NCBI GenBank assembly: GCA_024707205.1
Contig: JANQAD010000001.1
Location: 2,073,979 to 2,137,978 of the forward strand
DNA length: 64,000 nucleotides
Source of the DNA: Demequina sp.
GTDB taxonomy: Bacteria; Actinomycetota; Actinomycetes; Actinomycetales; Demequinaceae
Direction: 5' to 3'
Position 1 is the first letter of the stretch. Each line of letters begins with the position of its first letter. This document shows, in pieces, positions 31,302 through 39,841 of the stretch. Made by a program: the position numbers and the translations under genes. Under the pieces are notes generated by a model, which worked only from the letters and a program-made list of their open reading frames with translations, had not been told where the DNA came from and ran no database searches.

Positions 31302-32447
31302 ATGAAGCCACGCCCAAAGCCGCTGCTCGGTCTGCTTCTAGGTCTGCTGCTGGGAGCCGTCATCGTCGCCCTGCTCTGGCAGCTGGGCGTCGCACCCCCA
31401 GACCGGTTCATCCTGTTCGGCGTGCTCGCGCTGTCGATCGCGCTCGTTGAGCTGCTGCTGACGCAGACCACACGGCGCGGCAAGAAGCGATTCGTGACGA
31501 CGATGGTGATCGCCGGTGTGTTCGGCGGGGTCGCGCTCACGGGCATTCCGGAGACGTTCATGGATGCCGGCTCCATCAGCGATGGCTGCACGCTCACCAT
31601 GACGTCGGCGACCGACGAGGCCAGCCCCACAGACACCAGCGCGTTCGATCCCTTCGACACCACGCCCGACGACACCGTGAGCTTCACCTCCTCGACCGAC
31701 GAGGTGCTCACCAACTGGGACAGCGGGCTTGGTATCTCCATTGGCGGTGTTCCGATCACGCTGTTCACCGCGGAGCGCGACAACGCGGCCGGCGCCACGG
31801 AATTCTTCGGCGAGGAGAAGGTGCAGAAGTACCTCGACGACATCGAGGACCAGATCGGGCTCCAGTTGCGCGGCACGTACCAGGTGTTCGGGTACATCAA
31901 CGCGGACGAAGGCGATTGCGACATGGCCGGCTACCTGCGAATCAACGCCGAAGGCGTGTTCGCGACCGGACTCATCGTGGCGCTGTGGATCACCGGTGCG
32001 CTGCTGCTCGTCATCGTCATCGCGCTCGCCGTCTCGGTTGGGCGCTCCATCAGGGAGGCGAAGCAGTACGCGGCGAACTCGGGGACGGCAACGCCAACGG
32101 GCACCGCGGCCACGGGTGGCTCCGCCGCGCCGGATCTCGAGCCGGTTGGGGCGTTCACGCCAACGGAGCCGGCGCCCTCAGAAAAGCCCGCCGACAAGCC
32201 CTCCCAGGCTGGCGGGAGCGATCGGGCCGCAAGCGACCGCGATTCGGGCGGCGGGAAGGCCGCCGCGGCCGGGTCGGCGGCGTGGCTCTCGTCTCAGGAC
32301 GACGACGCGGTCCCCGAGACGCAGGTCATGCCCGCGGCCGCGGAGACCGAAGTGCTTCCGGTGACAGAGGACGCCGAACTCGAGCCCGTGGAAGACCCGG
32401 AGGCGACCCAGCCCGTCGAGAAGCCGGAGGAACCGAACACTCCCTAG
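31302..32447 (+). CDS. Membrane protein with acidic/Pro tail
   Basis: A 381-residue protein from ATG 31302 behind AAGGAG. Helices lie near residues 8-28, 36-54, 66-82 and 222-246, enclosing an extracellular domain (about 85-220) with two cysteines (SDGCTLTM and [10 protein letters not shown]) that could form a disulfide. The cytoplasmic tail from about 260 is disordered and rich in A, S, E and P. No known family. Its 3' end overlaps the aceE end by 4 bp on the other strand. The acidic tail resembles those of actinobacterial envelope proteins, which is only suggestive. Confidence 0.65.
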   Translation: MKPRPKPLLGLLLGLLLGAVIVALLWQLGVAPPDRFILFGVLALSIALVELLLTQTTRRGKKRFVTTMVIAGVFGGVALTGIPETFMDAGSISDGCTLTMTSATDEASPTDTSAFDPFDTTPDDTVSFTSSTDEVLTNWDSGLGISIGGVPITLFTAERDNAAGATEFFGEEKVQKYLDDIEDQIGLQLRGTYQVFGYINADEGDCDMAGYLRINAEGVFATGLIVALWITGALLLVIVIALAVSVGRSIREAKQYAANSGTATPTGTAATGGSAAPDLEPVGAFTPTEPAPSEKPADKPSQAGGSDRAASDRDSGGGKAAAAGSAAWLSSQDDDAVPETQVMPAAAETEVLPVTEDAELEPVEDPEATQPVEKPEEPNTP

Positions 32448-35155
32448 GCGTCGCCGCCCGCGTTGCCCGAGGCGCCCTTGCGGACGTCGTGGAGCTCGTA
32501 CTTGGCGATCGCGGAAGCGGTGGTGCCCGGTGCCACCTGTCCGCGCCTCTCGAGCGCGTACAGCACGCGGCAGGCCGTTGAGGGCCCGTCGATCAGGAAG
32601 AACCTGCGGGCGGCGGCACGAGTGTCGCTGAACCCGAACCCGTCGGCGCCGAGCACCGCGTAGTCGCCGGGCACCCACGCGCGGATCTGGTCCGGCACCA
32701 GGTGGTCGTAGTCGGTGGTCGCCACGAACGGGCCCGACGCTCCCTGCAGCTTCGCGGTGACGTACGGCACTCGCGGTTCCTCGCCTGGATTGAGGAAAGC
32801 GGCCTTCTCGGCGGCGAGGGCGTCGCGGCGCAGCTCGTTCCACGACGTCACGGACCACACGCCCGCGCGAACTCCGAAGTCGTGCTCCAGCAGCTCGGCC
32901 GCCTCGAGCGCCCAGGGCAGGGCAACGCCGGAGGCGAGAATCTGCGCCTCTGGTCCCGGCCCGTCGGGTGCGGCGGCCACGCGGTGGATGCCGCGCAGGA
33001 TGCCCTCGACGTCAACGTCCTCCGGCTCCGCCGGCTGGTGAATCGGCTCGTTGTACACCGTGAGGTAATACATGACGTTGGGGTCGCGGCCGTCGTCGCC
33101 GTACATGCGCTTGAGTCCGTCGCGCACGATGTGCCGGATCTCGTACCCGAACGCGGGGTCGTACTGAACCACAGCCGTATTGGTGCCGGCAAGCAGAGGC
33201 GAGTGGCCGTCGGCGTGCTGCAATCCCTCCCCCGTGAGCGTGGTGCGGCCCGCGGTGGCGCCGATGATGAAGCCGCGCGTGAGCTGGTCTCCCGCCGCCC
33301 AGAACTGGTCGCCGGTGCGCTGGAAGCCGAACATCGAGTAGAAGATGTAGAACGGCACGAGCGGCTCGCCGTGCGTCGCGTACGACGTGCCGACGGCCTG
33401 GAACGCGGCGGCGGAGCCGGCCTCGTTGATGCCGGTGTGCATGATCTGGCCGGCCTCTGACTCCTTGTAGGAGAGCATCAGCTCGCGGTCCACCGGCAGG
33501 TAGTTCTGGCCCTGGGTGTTGAAGATCTTGGCGCTCGGGAAGATCGCGTCGAGGCCGAAGGTGCGGGCCTCGTCGGGAATGATCGGGACCAGGCGGTTGC
33601 CGAACTCGGGGTCGCGGATGAGGTCCTTGAACAGGCGCACGAACGCCATCGTCGTGGCGACCTCCTGCTTGCCGGAGCCCTTCGCCAGCAGCTCATAGGT
33701 CCTGTCGTCGGGGAGCTTGACCTCGGTGTGCGTGGTGCGCCGCTCGGGGACGAACCCGCCGAGGATGCGGCGGCGCTCGAGCATGTACTGGATCGCGGGA
33801 TCGTCGTTGCCCGGGTGGAAGTACGGCGGGTTGTACGGGTCGGCCTCGAGCTGCTCGTCGGTGAACGGGATGTCGAACGTGTCGCGCAGCACCTTGAGGT
33901 CGGCCGCGGCGAGCTTCTTCATCTGGTGCGTCGAGTTGCGGGCCGCGAAGTTCGTGCCCAGTCCGTAGCCCTTGATCGTCTTCGCGAGGATGACGGTGGG
34001 CTTGCCGTTCTGGCTGGTGGTGGCCTTGAGGTAGGCGGCGTAGAGCTTGCGGTAGTCGTGGCCGCCGCGCTTGAGCGCCCAGATCTCGTCGTCAGTCATG
34101 TCCTTGACGAGTTCCTTGGCGCGCGGGTCGCCGCCGAAGAACTGGTCGCGGATGAACGCCCCAGACTCAGCGCGGAAGGTCTGGAAGTCGCCGTCGGGGA
34201 CGGTGTTCATGAGGTTCACGAGGGCGCCGCTGTCGTCCTTGGCGAGCAGCGGGTCCCAGTTGCGGCCCCAGATCACCTTGATGACGTTCCAGCCGGCGCC
34301 GCGGAAGAACGCCTCGAGCTCCTGGATGATCTTGCCGTTGCCGCGGACGGGGCCATCGAGGCGCTGCAGGTTGCAGTTGACCACGAAGGTGAGGTTGTCG
34401 AGCTGCTGGTTTGCCGCAAGCTGCAGCATGCCGCGGCTCTCCGGCTCGTCCATCTCGCCGTCGCCGAGGAACGCCCACACGTGCTGCTCGGACGTGTCCT
34501 TGATGCCGCGCAGGTGCAGGTAGCGGTTGGTCCATGCCTGGTAGATCGCCGATGCGGGGCCCAGACCCATTGACACCGTTGGGAACTCCCACAGCTCGGG
34601 CATGAGCCGCGGGTGGGGGTAGGAGGACAGGCCGCGGCCGGGTCCCGACTTCTCCTGGCGGAACGAGTCGAGGTCGTCCGCGCTCAGCCGTCCCTCGACG
34701 AAGCCCCGCGCGTACACGCCCGGAGCCGCATGGCCCTGGAAGTAGACCTGGTCACCGCCACCGGGGTGGTCCTTGCCCTTGAAGAAGTGGTTGAGGCCAA
34801 CCTCGTACAGCGTCGCCACCGACGCGTAGGACGAGATGTGACCGCCAACTCCCTTGCCCGCCGCCTGCGCGCGCGTCACCATGACCGCCGCGTTCCAGCG
34901 GATCCACCCGCGGTAGCGGCGCTCGATCTCCTCGTTGCCAGGGAACTCGGGCTCGTCGTTCACGTCGATCGTGTTGACGTACGGGGTGTTGAGGGTCAGG
35001 GGCAGCGAGAGCTGCTTGGACGCCGCATGGTCCACGAGCTGCTCAAGGATGTATTCCGCGCGGCTCTCGCCGCCGGTCTCGATGAGCCCGTCGAGCGACT
35101 CGAGCCATTCCTCGGTCTCGTTCGGGTCCTTGTCGACTGCGCCGAATGTGTCCAC
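32444..35155 (-). CDS. aceE: Pyruvate dehydrogenase E1 component (homodimeric)
   Basis: Decarboxylates pyruvate and passes the acetyl group to lipoyl-E2. The 903-residue protein has the homodimeric AceE layout. The thiamine-diphosphate motif begins with [16 protein letters not shown] (about 225), and the transketolase-like pyrimidine-binding and C-terminal domains follow, with [20 protein letters not shown] and [20 protein letters not shown] at the end. GTG 35155 starts [20 protein letters not shown], with AAGGAC 9 nt upstream. The upstream antisense-looking extension to 35572 is rejected. It is divergent from the DUF3052/peroxiredoxin genes, an order shared with streptomycetes. Confidence 0.95.
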   Translation of the reverse strand: MDTFGAVDKDPNETEEWLESLDGLIETGGESRAEYILEQLVDHAASKQLSLPLTLNTPYVNTIDVNDEPEFPGNEEIERRYRGWIRWNAAVMVTRAQAAGKGVGGHISSYASVATLYEVGLNHFFKGKDHPGGGDQVYFQGHAAPGVYARGFVEGRLSADDLDSFRQEKSGPGRGLSSYPHPRLMPELWEFPTVSMGLGPASAIYQAWTNRYLHLRGIKDTSEQHVWAFLGDGEMDEPESRGMLQLAANQQLDNLTFVVNCNLQRLDGPVRGNGKIIQELEAFFRGAGWNVIKVIWGRNWDPLLAKDDSGALVNLMNTVPDGDFQTFRAESGAFIRDQFFGGDPRAKELVKDMTDDEIWALKRGGHDYRKLYAAYLKATTSQNGKPTVILAKTIKGYGLGTNFAARNSTHQMKKLAAADLKVLRDTFDIPFTDEQLEADPYNPPYFHPGNDDPAIQYMLERRRILGGFVPERRTTHTEVKLPDDRTYELLAKGSGKQEVATTMAFVRLFKDLIRDPEFGNRLVPIIPDEARTFGLDAIFPSAKIFNTQGQNYLPVDRELMLSYKESEAGQIMHTGINEAGSAAAFQAVGTSYATHGEPLVPFYIFYSMFGFQRTGDQFWAAGDQLTRGFIIGATAGRTTLTGEGLQHADGHSPLLAGTNTAVVQYDPAFGYEIRHIVRDGLKRMYGDDGRDPNVMYYLTVYNEPIHQPAEPEDVDVEGILRGIHRVAAAPDGPGPEAQILASGVALPWALEAAELLEHDFGVRAGVWSVTSWNELRRDALAAEKAAFLNPGEEPRVPYVTAKLQGASGPFVATTDYDHLVPDQIRAWVPGDYAVLGADGFGFSDTRAAARRFFLIDGPSTACRVLYALERRGQVAPGTTASAIAKYELHDVRKGASGNAGGDA

Positions 35156-35495
35156 GGATGACCGTCCTTGCTGGCGCGGGGGTATGCGCCGTGTCGGTGA
35201 GGGCTCGCGCGGTTGCGCGCATCTGCCATTTATCTTGTCACAGCCTTGGAGGGCCGTGGGGCGTCCCAGCCACAGCGTCGGGCCGCACGCCCTCCGCTTT
35301 CGCATCCTGTCGGTACAAGGAGGTCGAATCCCGCGCGTTAGCGACCTGTTTGTACCGACAGGATGCGGGGGTGGGCGAGTTTGGCGAGATGTGGGCCCGA
35401 CGCTGTGGCTGGCTCGTTGCGAAGGCCGCCCGCGTGCCTCTACTGTGGGCGGAACGGCTCGACGAGCTGACCTCAACGAAAGGAGCGGCGCCACC
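35156..35495. other. Divergent intergenic region aceE / DUF3052
   Basis: A 340-bp gap holding a symmetric composite repeat (35265-35412) and, beyond it, the AAGGAG ribosome site of the DUF3052 gene. No gene is seen. Confidence 0.7.
35265..35412. repeat. Nested composite repeat: 19-bp outer arms around palindromic repeat copy 3
   Basis: Outer arms CCAGCCACAGCGTCGGGCC (35266-35284) and GGCCCGACGCTGTGGCTGG (35394-35412) are perfect inverted repeats of 19 bp. Centred within them is palindromic repeat copy 3 (35307-35361), whose arms are here extended to CGCATCCTGTCGGTACA (35301-35317) and TGTACCGACAGGATGCG (35351-35367). The whole 148-bp unit is symmetric. Confidence 0.9.
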
Positions 35496-35924
35496 GTGGC
35501 CACTACCGACGGTGCGACCACCGGAGAATCCGGAACGATCGCGCGGCTTGGCCTCAGGCCCGGCTTTGTCATCCAGGAGTTCGGCTACGACGACGACTGC
35601 GATGAGGGCTTCAGGGACAGCATCGAGTCGGCCACCGGCGAGAGCCTGGTGGACGAGGACTACGGCGACGTGACCGACGGTGCGATCGTCTGGTACCGCG
35701 AAGGCGATGACGACCTCGCCGACCTCCTCATGGACGTGCAGAGCCTCCTCGATGACGGCGCGTGCGTGTGGCTGCTGACCCCCAAGAAGGGCGTGTCCGG
35801 GCACGTCGACGCTCGCGAGGTGGGCGAGGCTGCCTCTCTCGCGGGACTGCACGCCACCTCGACCTTCGTGATCGGCGAGAGCTGGACCGCGACCCAGTTG
35901 CTGGAGAAGGGCCGGTCCAAGTGA
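35496..35924 (+). CDS. DUF3052 family protein
   Basis: A 142-residue actinobacterial conserved protein. GTG 35496 follows AAGGAGC. The characteristic segments [40 protein letters not shown] and [20 protein letters not shown] are present. Members are small, acidic and of unknown function, and often sit between aceE and a peroxiredoxin gene, as here. It overlaps the next gene by GTGA. Confidence 0.9.
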   Translation: MATTDGATTGESGTIARLGLRPGFVIQEFGYDDDCDEGFRDSIESATGESLVDEDYGDVTDGAIVWYREGDDDLADLLMDVQSLLDDGACVWLLTPKKGVSGHVDAREVGEAASLAGLHATSTFVIGESWTATQLLEKGRSK

Positions 35925-36388
35925 CCAACGCGCTCGACGGCCGCCCGGCCCCGGCGTTCACCCTTACAGACCAGCACGGCCGCGCCTTCTCCCTTCAAGA
36001 CCACAAGGGAACGGCGATACTCCTGGTATTCGTGCCCTTCGCGTTCAGCGACGTGTGCACGAACGAGCTCGTGGAACTGCGCAATGCCGTGGACCTGCAG
36101 GGCCGGGATGACCTCATCGTCGTGGTCGCGTCGTGCGACTCGATCTACACGATGAAGGCGTGGGCGGACACCCACTCCTATCGGTCCCCGCTCCTCAGCG
36201 ACTTCTGGCCGCACGGTGATGTCGCGCGCGACTACGGGGTGTTCAATCCGCGCGAGGGCCTCGCGACCCGCGGCACGTTCCTCATCGACGCCGACGGCGT
36301 TGTGCGGTGGTCCGTGGTCAACCCCAAGGGCCAGGCGCGAGACATCGAGGATTACCGCCGCGAGGTGAGCACCCTTCTCGGTGGGTGA
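35921..36388 (+). CDS. Peroxiredoxin (AhpE/Prx type)
   Basis: A 155-residue thiol peroxidase. The peroxidatic cysteine lies in PFAFSDVCTNELVELRNAV (about C48), with the usual upstream strand ILLVFVPF and the arginine in the late TRGTFLIDADGVVRW strand. No second conserved resolving cysteine is seen at the AhpC/2-Cys position (only SCDSIYT, about 70), so it is close to the 1-Cys AhpE type. Overlaps the DUF3052 gene by GTGA at 35921. Confidence 0.9.
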   Translation: MTNALDGRPAPAFTLTDQHGRAFSLQDHKGTAILLVFVPFAFSDVCTNELVELRNAVDLQGRDDLIVVVASCDSIYTMKAWADTHSYRSPLLSDFWPHGDVARDYGVFNPREGLATRGTFLIDADGVVRWSVVNPKGQARDIEDYRREVSTLLGG

Positions 36389-36960
36389 TGATTGAGGGCA
36401 TGACCCTCTCGCTCGCCGTCATCATCGCATCCACCCGCCCCGGCCGCGTGGGCCCGAGCGTCGCAGCATGGGCACTGCAGGCGGCCCAAGACCACGGCGG
36501 CTTCGAGCCCACGCTCGTCGATCTCGCGGACTTCGACCTCCCGCTCCTCGACGAGCCCGAGCACCCGAGCCTCAAGAAGTACCAGCACGAGCACACCAAG
36601 CGCTGGTCCGAGGCGATCGGCGCCGCCGACGCCTTCCTGTTCGTCACCCCCGAGTACGACTTCTTCGCTCCAGCGGCGCTCGTGAACGCGATCCAGTGCC
36701 TCTCGCAAGAGTGGGGGCACAAGGCGGCGGGAATCGTGAGTTATGGCGGGATCTCCGGCGGGCTGCGATCCACCCAGTCGCTGCGACTGCTGTTGAGCAA
36801 TGTCAACGTGCACGCCATCCCCGCGTCCGTGCCGATTCAGTTCGTGAAGGGGCACATCCACGACGGGGTGTTCACGCCGCCGGAGAGCGCGCCGGGGCTC
36901 GCGAACAGGATGCTTGACGAACTGCTCAAGTGGTCTCAGGCGCTCGCGACCATCCGCTAG
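36388..36960 (+). CDS. NADPH-dependent FMN reductase family protein
   Basis: A 190-residue flavodoxin-like reductase. LSLAVIIASTRPGRVGPSVA has the FMN phosphate loop, FLFVTPEYDFFAPAALVNAI the second site, and GIVSYGGISGGLRSTQSLRL the third. The start is ATG 36388 (or 36400), and its first base is the last base of the preceding stop. It closes an operon with DUF3052 and peroxiredoxin genes, which suggests a redox or flavin-supply role. A 19-bp repeat follows before the convergent M16 gene. Confidence 0.88.
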   Translation: MIEGMTLSLAVIIASTRPGRVGPSVAAWALQAAQDHGGFEPTLVDLADFDLPLLDEPEHPSLKKYQHEHTKRWSEAIGAADAFLFVTPEYDFFAPAALVNAIQCLSQEWGHKAAGIVSYGGISGGLRSTQSLRLLLSNVNVHAIPASVPIQFVKGHIHDGVFTPPESAPGLANRMLDELLKWSQALATIR

Positions 36961-36961
36961 C

Positions 36962-36980
36962 GGCCCGACGCTGTGGCTGG
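36962..36980 (+). repeat. 19-bp repeat GGCCCGACGCTGTGGCTGG
   Basis: Exact copy of the outer arms of the composite at 35265-35412. It fills the gap between two convergent genes (stops at 36960 and 36983). Confidence 0.9.
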
Positions 36981-36982
36981 GT

Positions 36983-38542
36983 TCAGTGCCAGGGCGTGTG
37001 TTCGATGGGGTACCGGACGGCGGTGGGCACCTTGGCCTCGAGCTTGGCGATGAGCTTGTCTCCGCCCCTCCACAGCGACGGCCTGAGCACGAATCCACCG
37101 CCGGTGAGGTCGGTGATGTCCCAGAAGCCGCACTCCCTGCAGCGACCCGCGAGGACGATCTCGTCCCAGCGGCATTCGATGACGCCGAAGTCGGATCCGG
37201 TCCACGTGACCCTCTCACTGTCGACGATGATCTGCTGACCGCGGAGCTTCGAGAACATCTTGGGGTCGAACGTGTCGGCGTCTGACTTCATCAGCGCCTT
37301 GAAGATCTGGGTGCCGGACATCGACTCGTAGTGGCCCTGGGGCTCGCGCGCCCAGGGGAGGCCGAGCCGCTCCGTCACCTGCTCGGGGGTGAGATTGGTG
37401 TCGAAGTCGCCGAGCGATATCAGGATCGAGTCGAGCGCGGCGGCCACGGTCGCCCGGACCGAGTCAGCGTCGACCTTGGCGACGGGCTCGTGTTCGATGC
37501 CAAGCGGCTCAACGCCGGCGCGCACCCATCGCGTAGCGCCCCCAATGAGGTTCGCGTAGAGGGCATCGGAGTCTTCCTCGAGATTGCGCTCCTCCGTCAC
37601 CATGCGGTCGAGCAGCCGTTGGGAGGGGCCCTCCGCTGCGAGACGGCGAAGCACCTGAAGCACGCCCTCCGCCGTGGCCAGGATGTCAGCGGGCTGCGGG
37701 TCGAGCACAAATGTGATGGCGGAGGTCTCCACATCGGTGGGGAATCCGGCGCCATCCACGCTGTAGACGAGGTGCCTCTCCATGCGCAGGTCATCGAGGA
37801 GCGCCCGGCTGATAGCCGCGCCGGTGACGTACTTCACGTTGCGATCGGGGTTTGAGATCTCGATGGTTGCCGCGAGCGGCAGCCTCCCGCCCGCGACCCA
37901 CCCGTGTCGCCGGTACGGCAGCGCCGTTGGCGTGGCGCGCACCGGCGTGGTCCGCGCGTCGGGCAGGTGAACGTCGAGGCTCTCGGGAACGGGCCCGGAG
38001 AAGGCGAGAACGGCGTTGCCGGCGTGGAGCCAGTTTGCGGCCCAGTCGAGCGCCTGCTCGCGCGTGAGCGACCTGTGCGCTGGGAAGCCGAGGTCAAGCA
38101 GTCCGAGCGTTGCCGCGCCGTAGCGCTCCAGCAACGGGCCGGTGCCCGTGCGCTCGTTGCCGTCGCCGAGCTCGGCGGCGATGTGCGAGGTCTCCGCGGC
38201 GATGGCCTCGTTCGTGACCGCGGCGATCTCGGCGATCGAGGTGCCGACCCTGTTCAGGAAGTCCGCGACGAGCGCGGCCGGACCCTGCGCGTAGAACGAC
38301 AGGCTCTCGCCGTCGGTCGACGCGTTGTGGTTGATAGTCACTTCGCCCACCTGGCTCATGACCAGGTGCTCAAGCAGGTGCGACACCCCCGACGTCCGCG
38401 CGAGCTCGTCCTGCACGCCAACCCCGAAGATGAGGGCTCCGCTGAAGGTGGTCCGAATGTCGGACCAGAGGACCGGGACGCCGTTGTGCTCGGTGCGATT
38501 GATGATCTGCGCTGCCACGCACGAATCATCGCACCAGTTCAC
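36983..38542 (-). CDS. M16-like zinc peptidase homologue with C-terminal extension
   Basis: A 519-residue protein. Near the N-terminus it has the inverted zinc motif HxxEH in SGVSHLLEHLVMSQ (H55, E58, H59). The distal glutamate of M16 enzymes would fall about 70-80 residues later (NEAIAAETSHIAAELGD, about 135). Two half-domains of the M16 fold can be followed to about residue 400. The last 100 residues (SERVTWTGSDFGVIECRWDE, then CRECGFWDITDLTGG) form an unusual cysteine-containing domain. It starts at GTG 38542, overlapping the upstream gene by GTGA. The substrate is unknown. Confidence 0.75.
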   Translation of the reverse strand: MNWCDDSCVAAQIINRTEHNGVPVLWSDIRTTFSGALIFGVGVQDELARTSGVSHLLEHLVMSQVGEVTINHNASTDGESLSFYAQGPAALVADFLNRVGTSIAEIAAVTNEAIAAETSHIAAELGDGNERTGTGPLLERYGAATLGLLDLGFPAHRSLTREQALDWAANWLHAGNAVLAFSGPVPESLDVHLPDARTTPVRATPTALPYRRHGWVAGGRLPLAATIEISNPDRNVKYVTGAAISRALLDDLRMERHLVYSVDGAGFPTDVETSAITFVLDPQPADILATAEGVLQVLRRLAAEGPSQRLLDRMVTEERNLEEDSDALYANLIGGATRWVRAGVEPLGIEHEPVAKVDADSVRATVAAALDSILISLGDFDTNLTPEQVTERLGLPWAREPQGHYESMSGTQIFKALMKSDADTFDPKMFSKLRGQQIIVDSERVTWTGSDFGVIECRWDEIVLAGRCRECGFWDITDLTGGGFVLRPSLWRGGDKLIAKLEAKVPTAVRYPIEHTPWH

Positions 38543-39594
38543 GTGACGGAGGGGTCAGGTGTGGAGGAATCGACAGCGCGCGACGTGGCCTTCCACCAGG
38601 CCATCGCGAGGGCTCCGAGCGCGAGGGTGCCCCCAAGCGTGATCACGCGCCACACCATCGTGGCTCCCACGAGGGCCGACTCGTATTCGACGCCCGCGAC
38701 ATCCACGATCGACGCGATGACCACCGCATCCATGACGCCCAGCCCGAACATCGGAAGGATCGTCAGCGGGTAGGCAAGCAGCGTCGCGCCGATCACGACG
38801 GGCCACGGCGCAACGTCGCCGCCGATCCCGACGAAGCGCACCGCGGCGAGCAGGATCCCCGCGTCTACCACGATCCCCGCGATCATCGCGGCGAGGGATG
38901 GAGCGAGGTTGCGGTTCAGCGTTGTGCCGATCCGCCGCCGGAAGTCGACCACGGCGTCCACCCAGCGCCGCTCGTCCACCGCAGCGCCAACGACCGCGGC
39001 CCCGCGCGCGGCGCGCCGAGCGAGCCGCTCAGCCACAGCGTCGGACTGAAGCACGCCGACCAACACGGCGACGATGACTACCGCGATGATGAGGGAGATC
39101 ACGCCCGTGACGACGCGGCCCGACTCGAAAGAGTAGATGCAGAAGATCGCGGCGCCGAGCGCGGGCGCCGCGAAGCGGGCGCCGTAGAAGATCAGCATGT
39201 TGAGCGTGGCGCCTGCCATGCCGTCGACCGGGTTGATTCCCCATGTGCGGAACTGGGCTATGCGCACCACGACGTCGCCGGGCGGGGGCGCGATGGTGCC
39301 GGCGAGGTTGGCGCTGAGGTCGCTCACGACCGCGCGGGGCGTGCCGAGCCCCGGGGTGAAGCGCGCAATGGGCATGGCGTTGACGAGCTGGCGCACGAGC
39401 AGCAGGCCGATGAGCGCGAGGAGCTCCGCGAAAGACACCGACCGGATCGCGTCACCAACGGCGGACCACGAGATCTTGCCGACGAACCGGATGATGAACC
39501 AGCCCACGACGATGCTGATGAGGAGGATCGCGGTGGGCTTCACCCAGCGTCGGCGCAGGAGGGAGCGCACCTTGGACTCGTTTGCGGTCGTCAC
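38539..39594 (-). CDS. Lysylphosphatidylglycerol-synthase-type flippase-like membrane protein
   Basis: A 351-residue membrane protein with about 8 helices of the AglD/MprF TM (UPF0104) family: AILLISIVVGWFIIRFVGKI at the start, GTIAPPPGDVVVRIAQFRTW in the middle (the PxPGGxG-like element) and LTILPMFGLGVMDAVVIASI later. Such proteins act in lipid or glycolipid translocation; no synthase domain is fused. It starts at GTG 39594 with TACGCT 6 nt upstream, and the M16 gene downstream overlaps by 4 bp. Confidence 0.85.
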   Translation of the reverse strand: MTTANESKVRSLLRRRWVKPTAILLISIVVGWFIIRFVGKISWSAVGDAIRSVSFAELLALIGLLLVRQLVNAMPIARFTPGLGTPRAVVSDLSANLAGTIAPPPGDVVVRIAQFRTWGINPVDGMAGATLNMLIFYGARFAAPALGAAIFCIYSFESGRVVTGVISLIIAVVIVAVLVGVLQSDAVAERLARRAARGAAVVGAAVDERRWVDAVVDFRRRIGTTLNRNLAPSLAAMIAGIVVDAGILLAAVRFVGIGGDVAPWPVVIGATLLAYPLTILPMFGLGVMDAVVIASIVDVAGVEYESALVGATMVWRVITLGGTLALGALAMAWWKATSRAVDSSTPDPSVT

Positions 39595-39600
39595 GAGCCC

Positions 39601-39606
39601 AGCGTA
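39601..39606 (-). promoter_or_regulatory. -10 box of the flippase-like gene, leaderless
   Basis: TACGCT on the minus strand ends 6 nt before GTG 39594. Confidence 0.5.
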
Positions 39607-39653
39607 TTCGTCTCCGGTTTGGCGACAGCGGCGCGCGCCGGGAGAATGGGCGC

Positions 39654-39727
39654 GGGCCCTTAGCTCAGTTGGTTAGAGCACTGCGTTTACACCGCAGGTG
39701 TCATCGGTTCGAGTCCGGTAGGGCCCA
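39654..39727 (+). tRNA. tRNA-Val (TAC)
   Basis: Acceptor GGGCCCT pairs with AGGGCCC. The anticodon stem CTGCG/CGCAG encloses TTTACAC with anticodon TAC, and the T arm is ATCGG-TTCGAGT-CCGGT. Discriminator A; CCA is not encoded. Confidence 0.95.
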
Positions 39728-39841
39728 CTCTCGATGCCGTTGTCATGGAGTAGGTCCCCTATAGGGCGGTCATGTTCGTTTCGCGCGGGCGGGGAGGCCC
39801 TGCAGGGCACTGAGGTTCGGCACGGCCCGGCCCGCGTCGGC

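Noticed and set aside
30542-31924. A 460-residue minus-strand ORF covering fasR and the next gene
   Set aside because: It is out of frame with the PucR-type protein, lacks motifs, and is rich in serine and arginine as shadow frames are.
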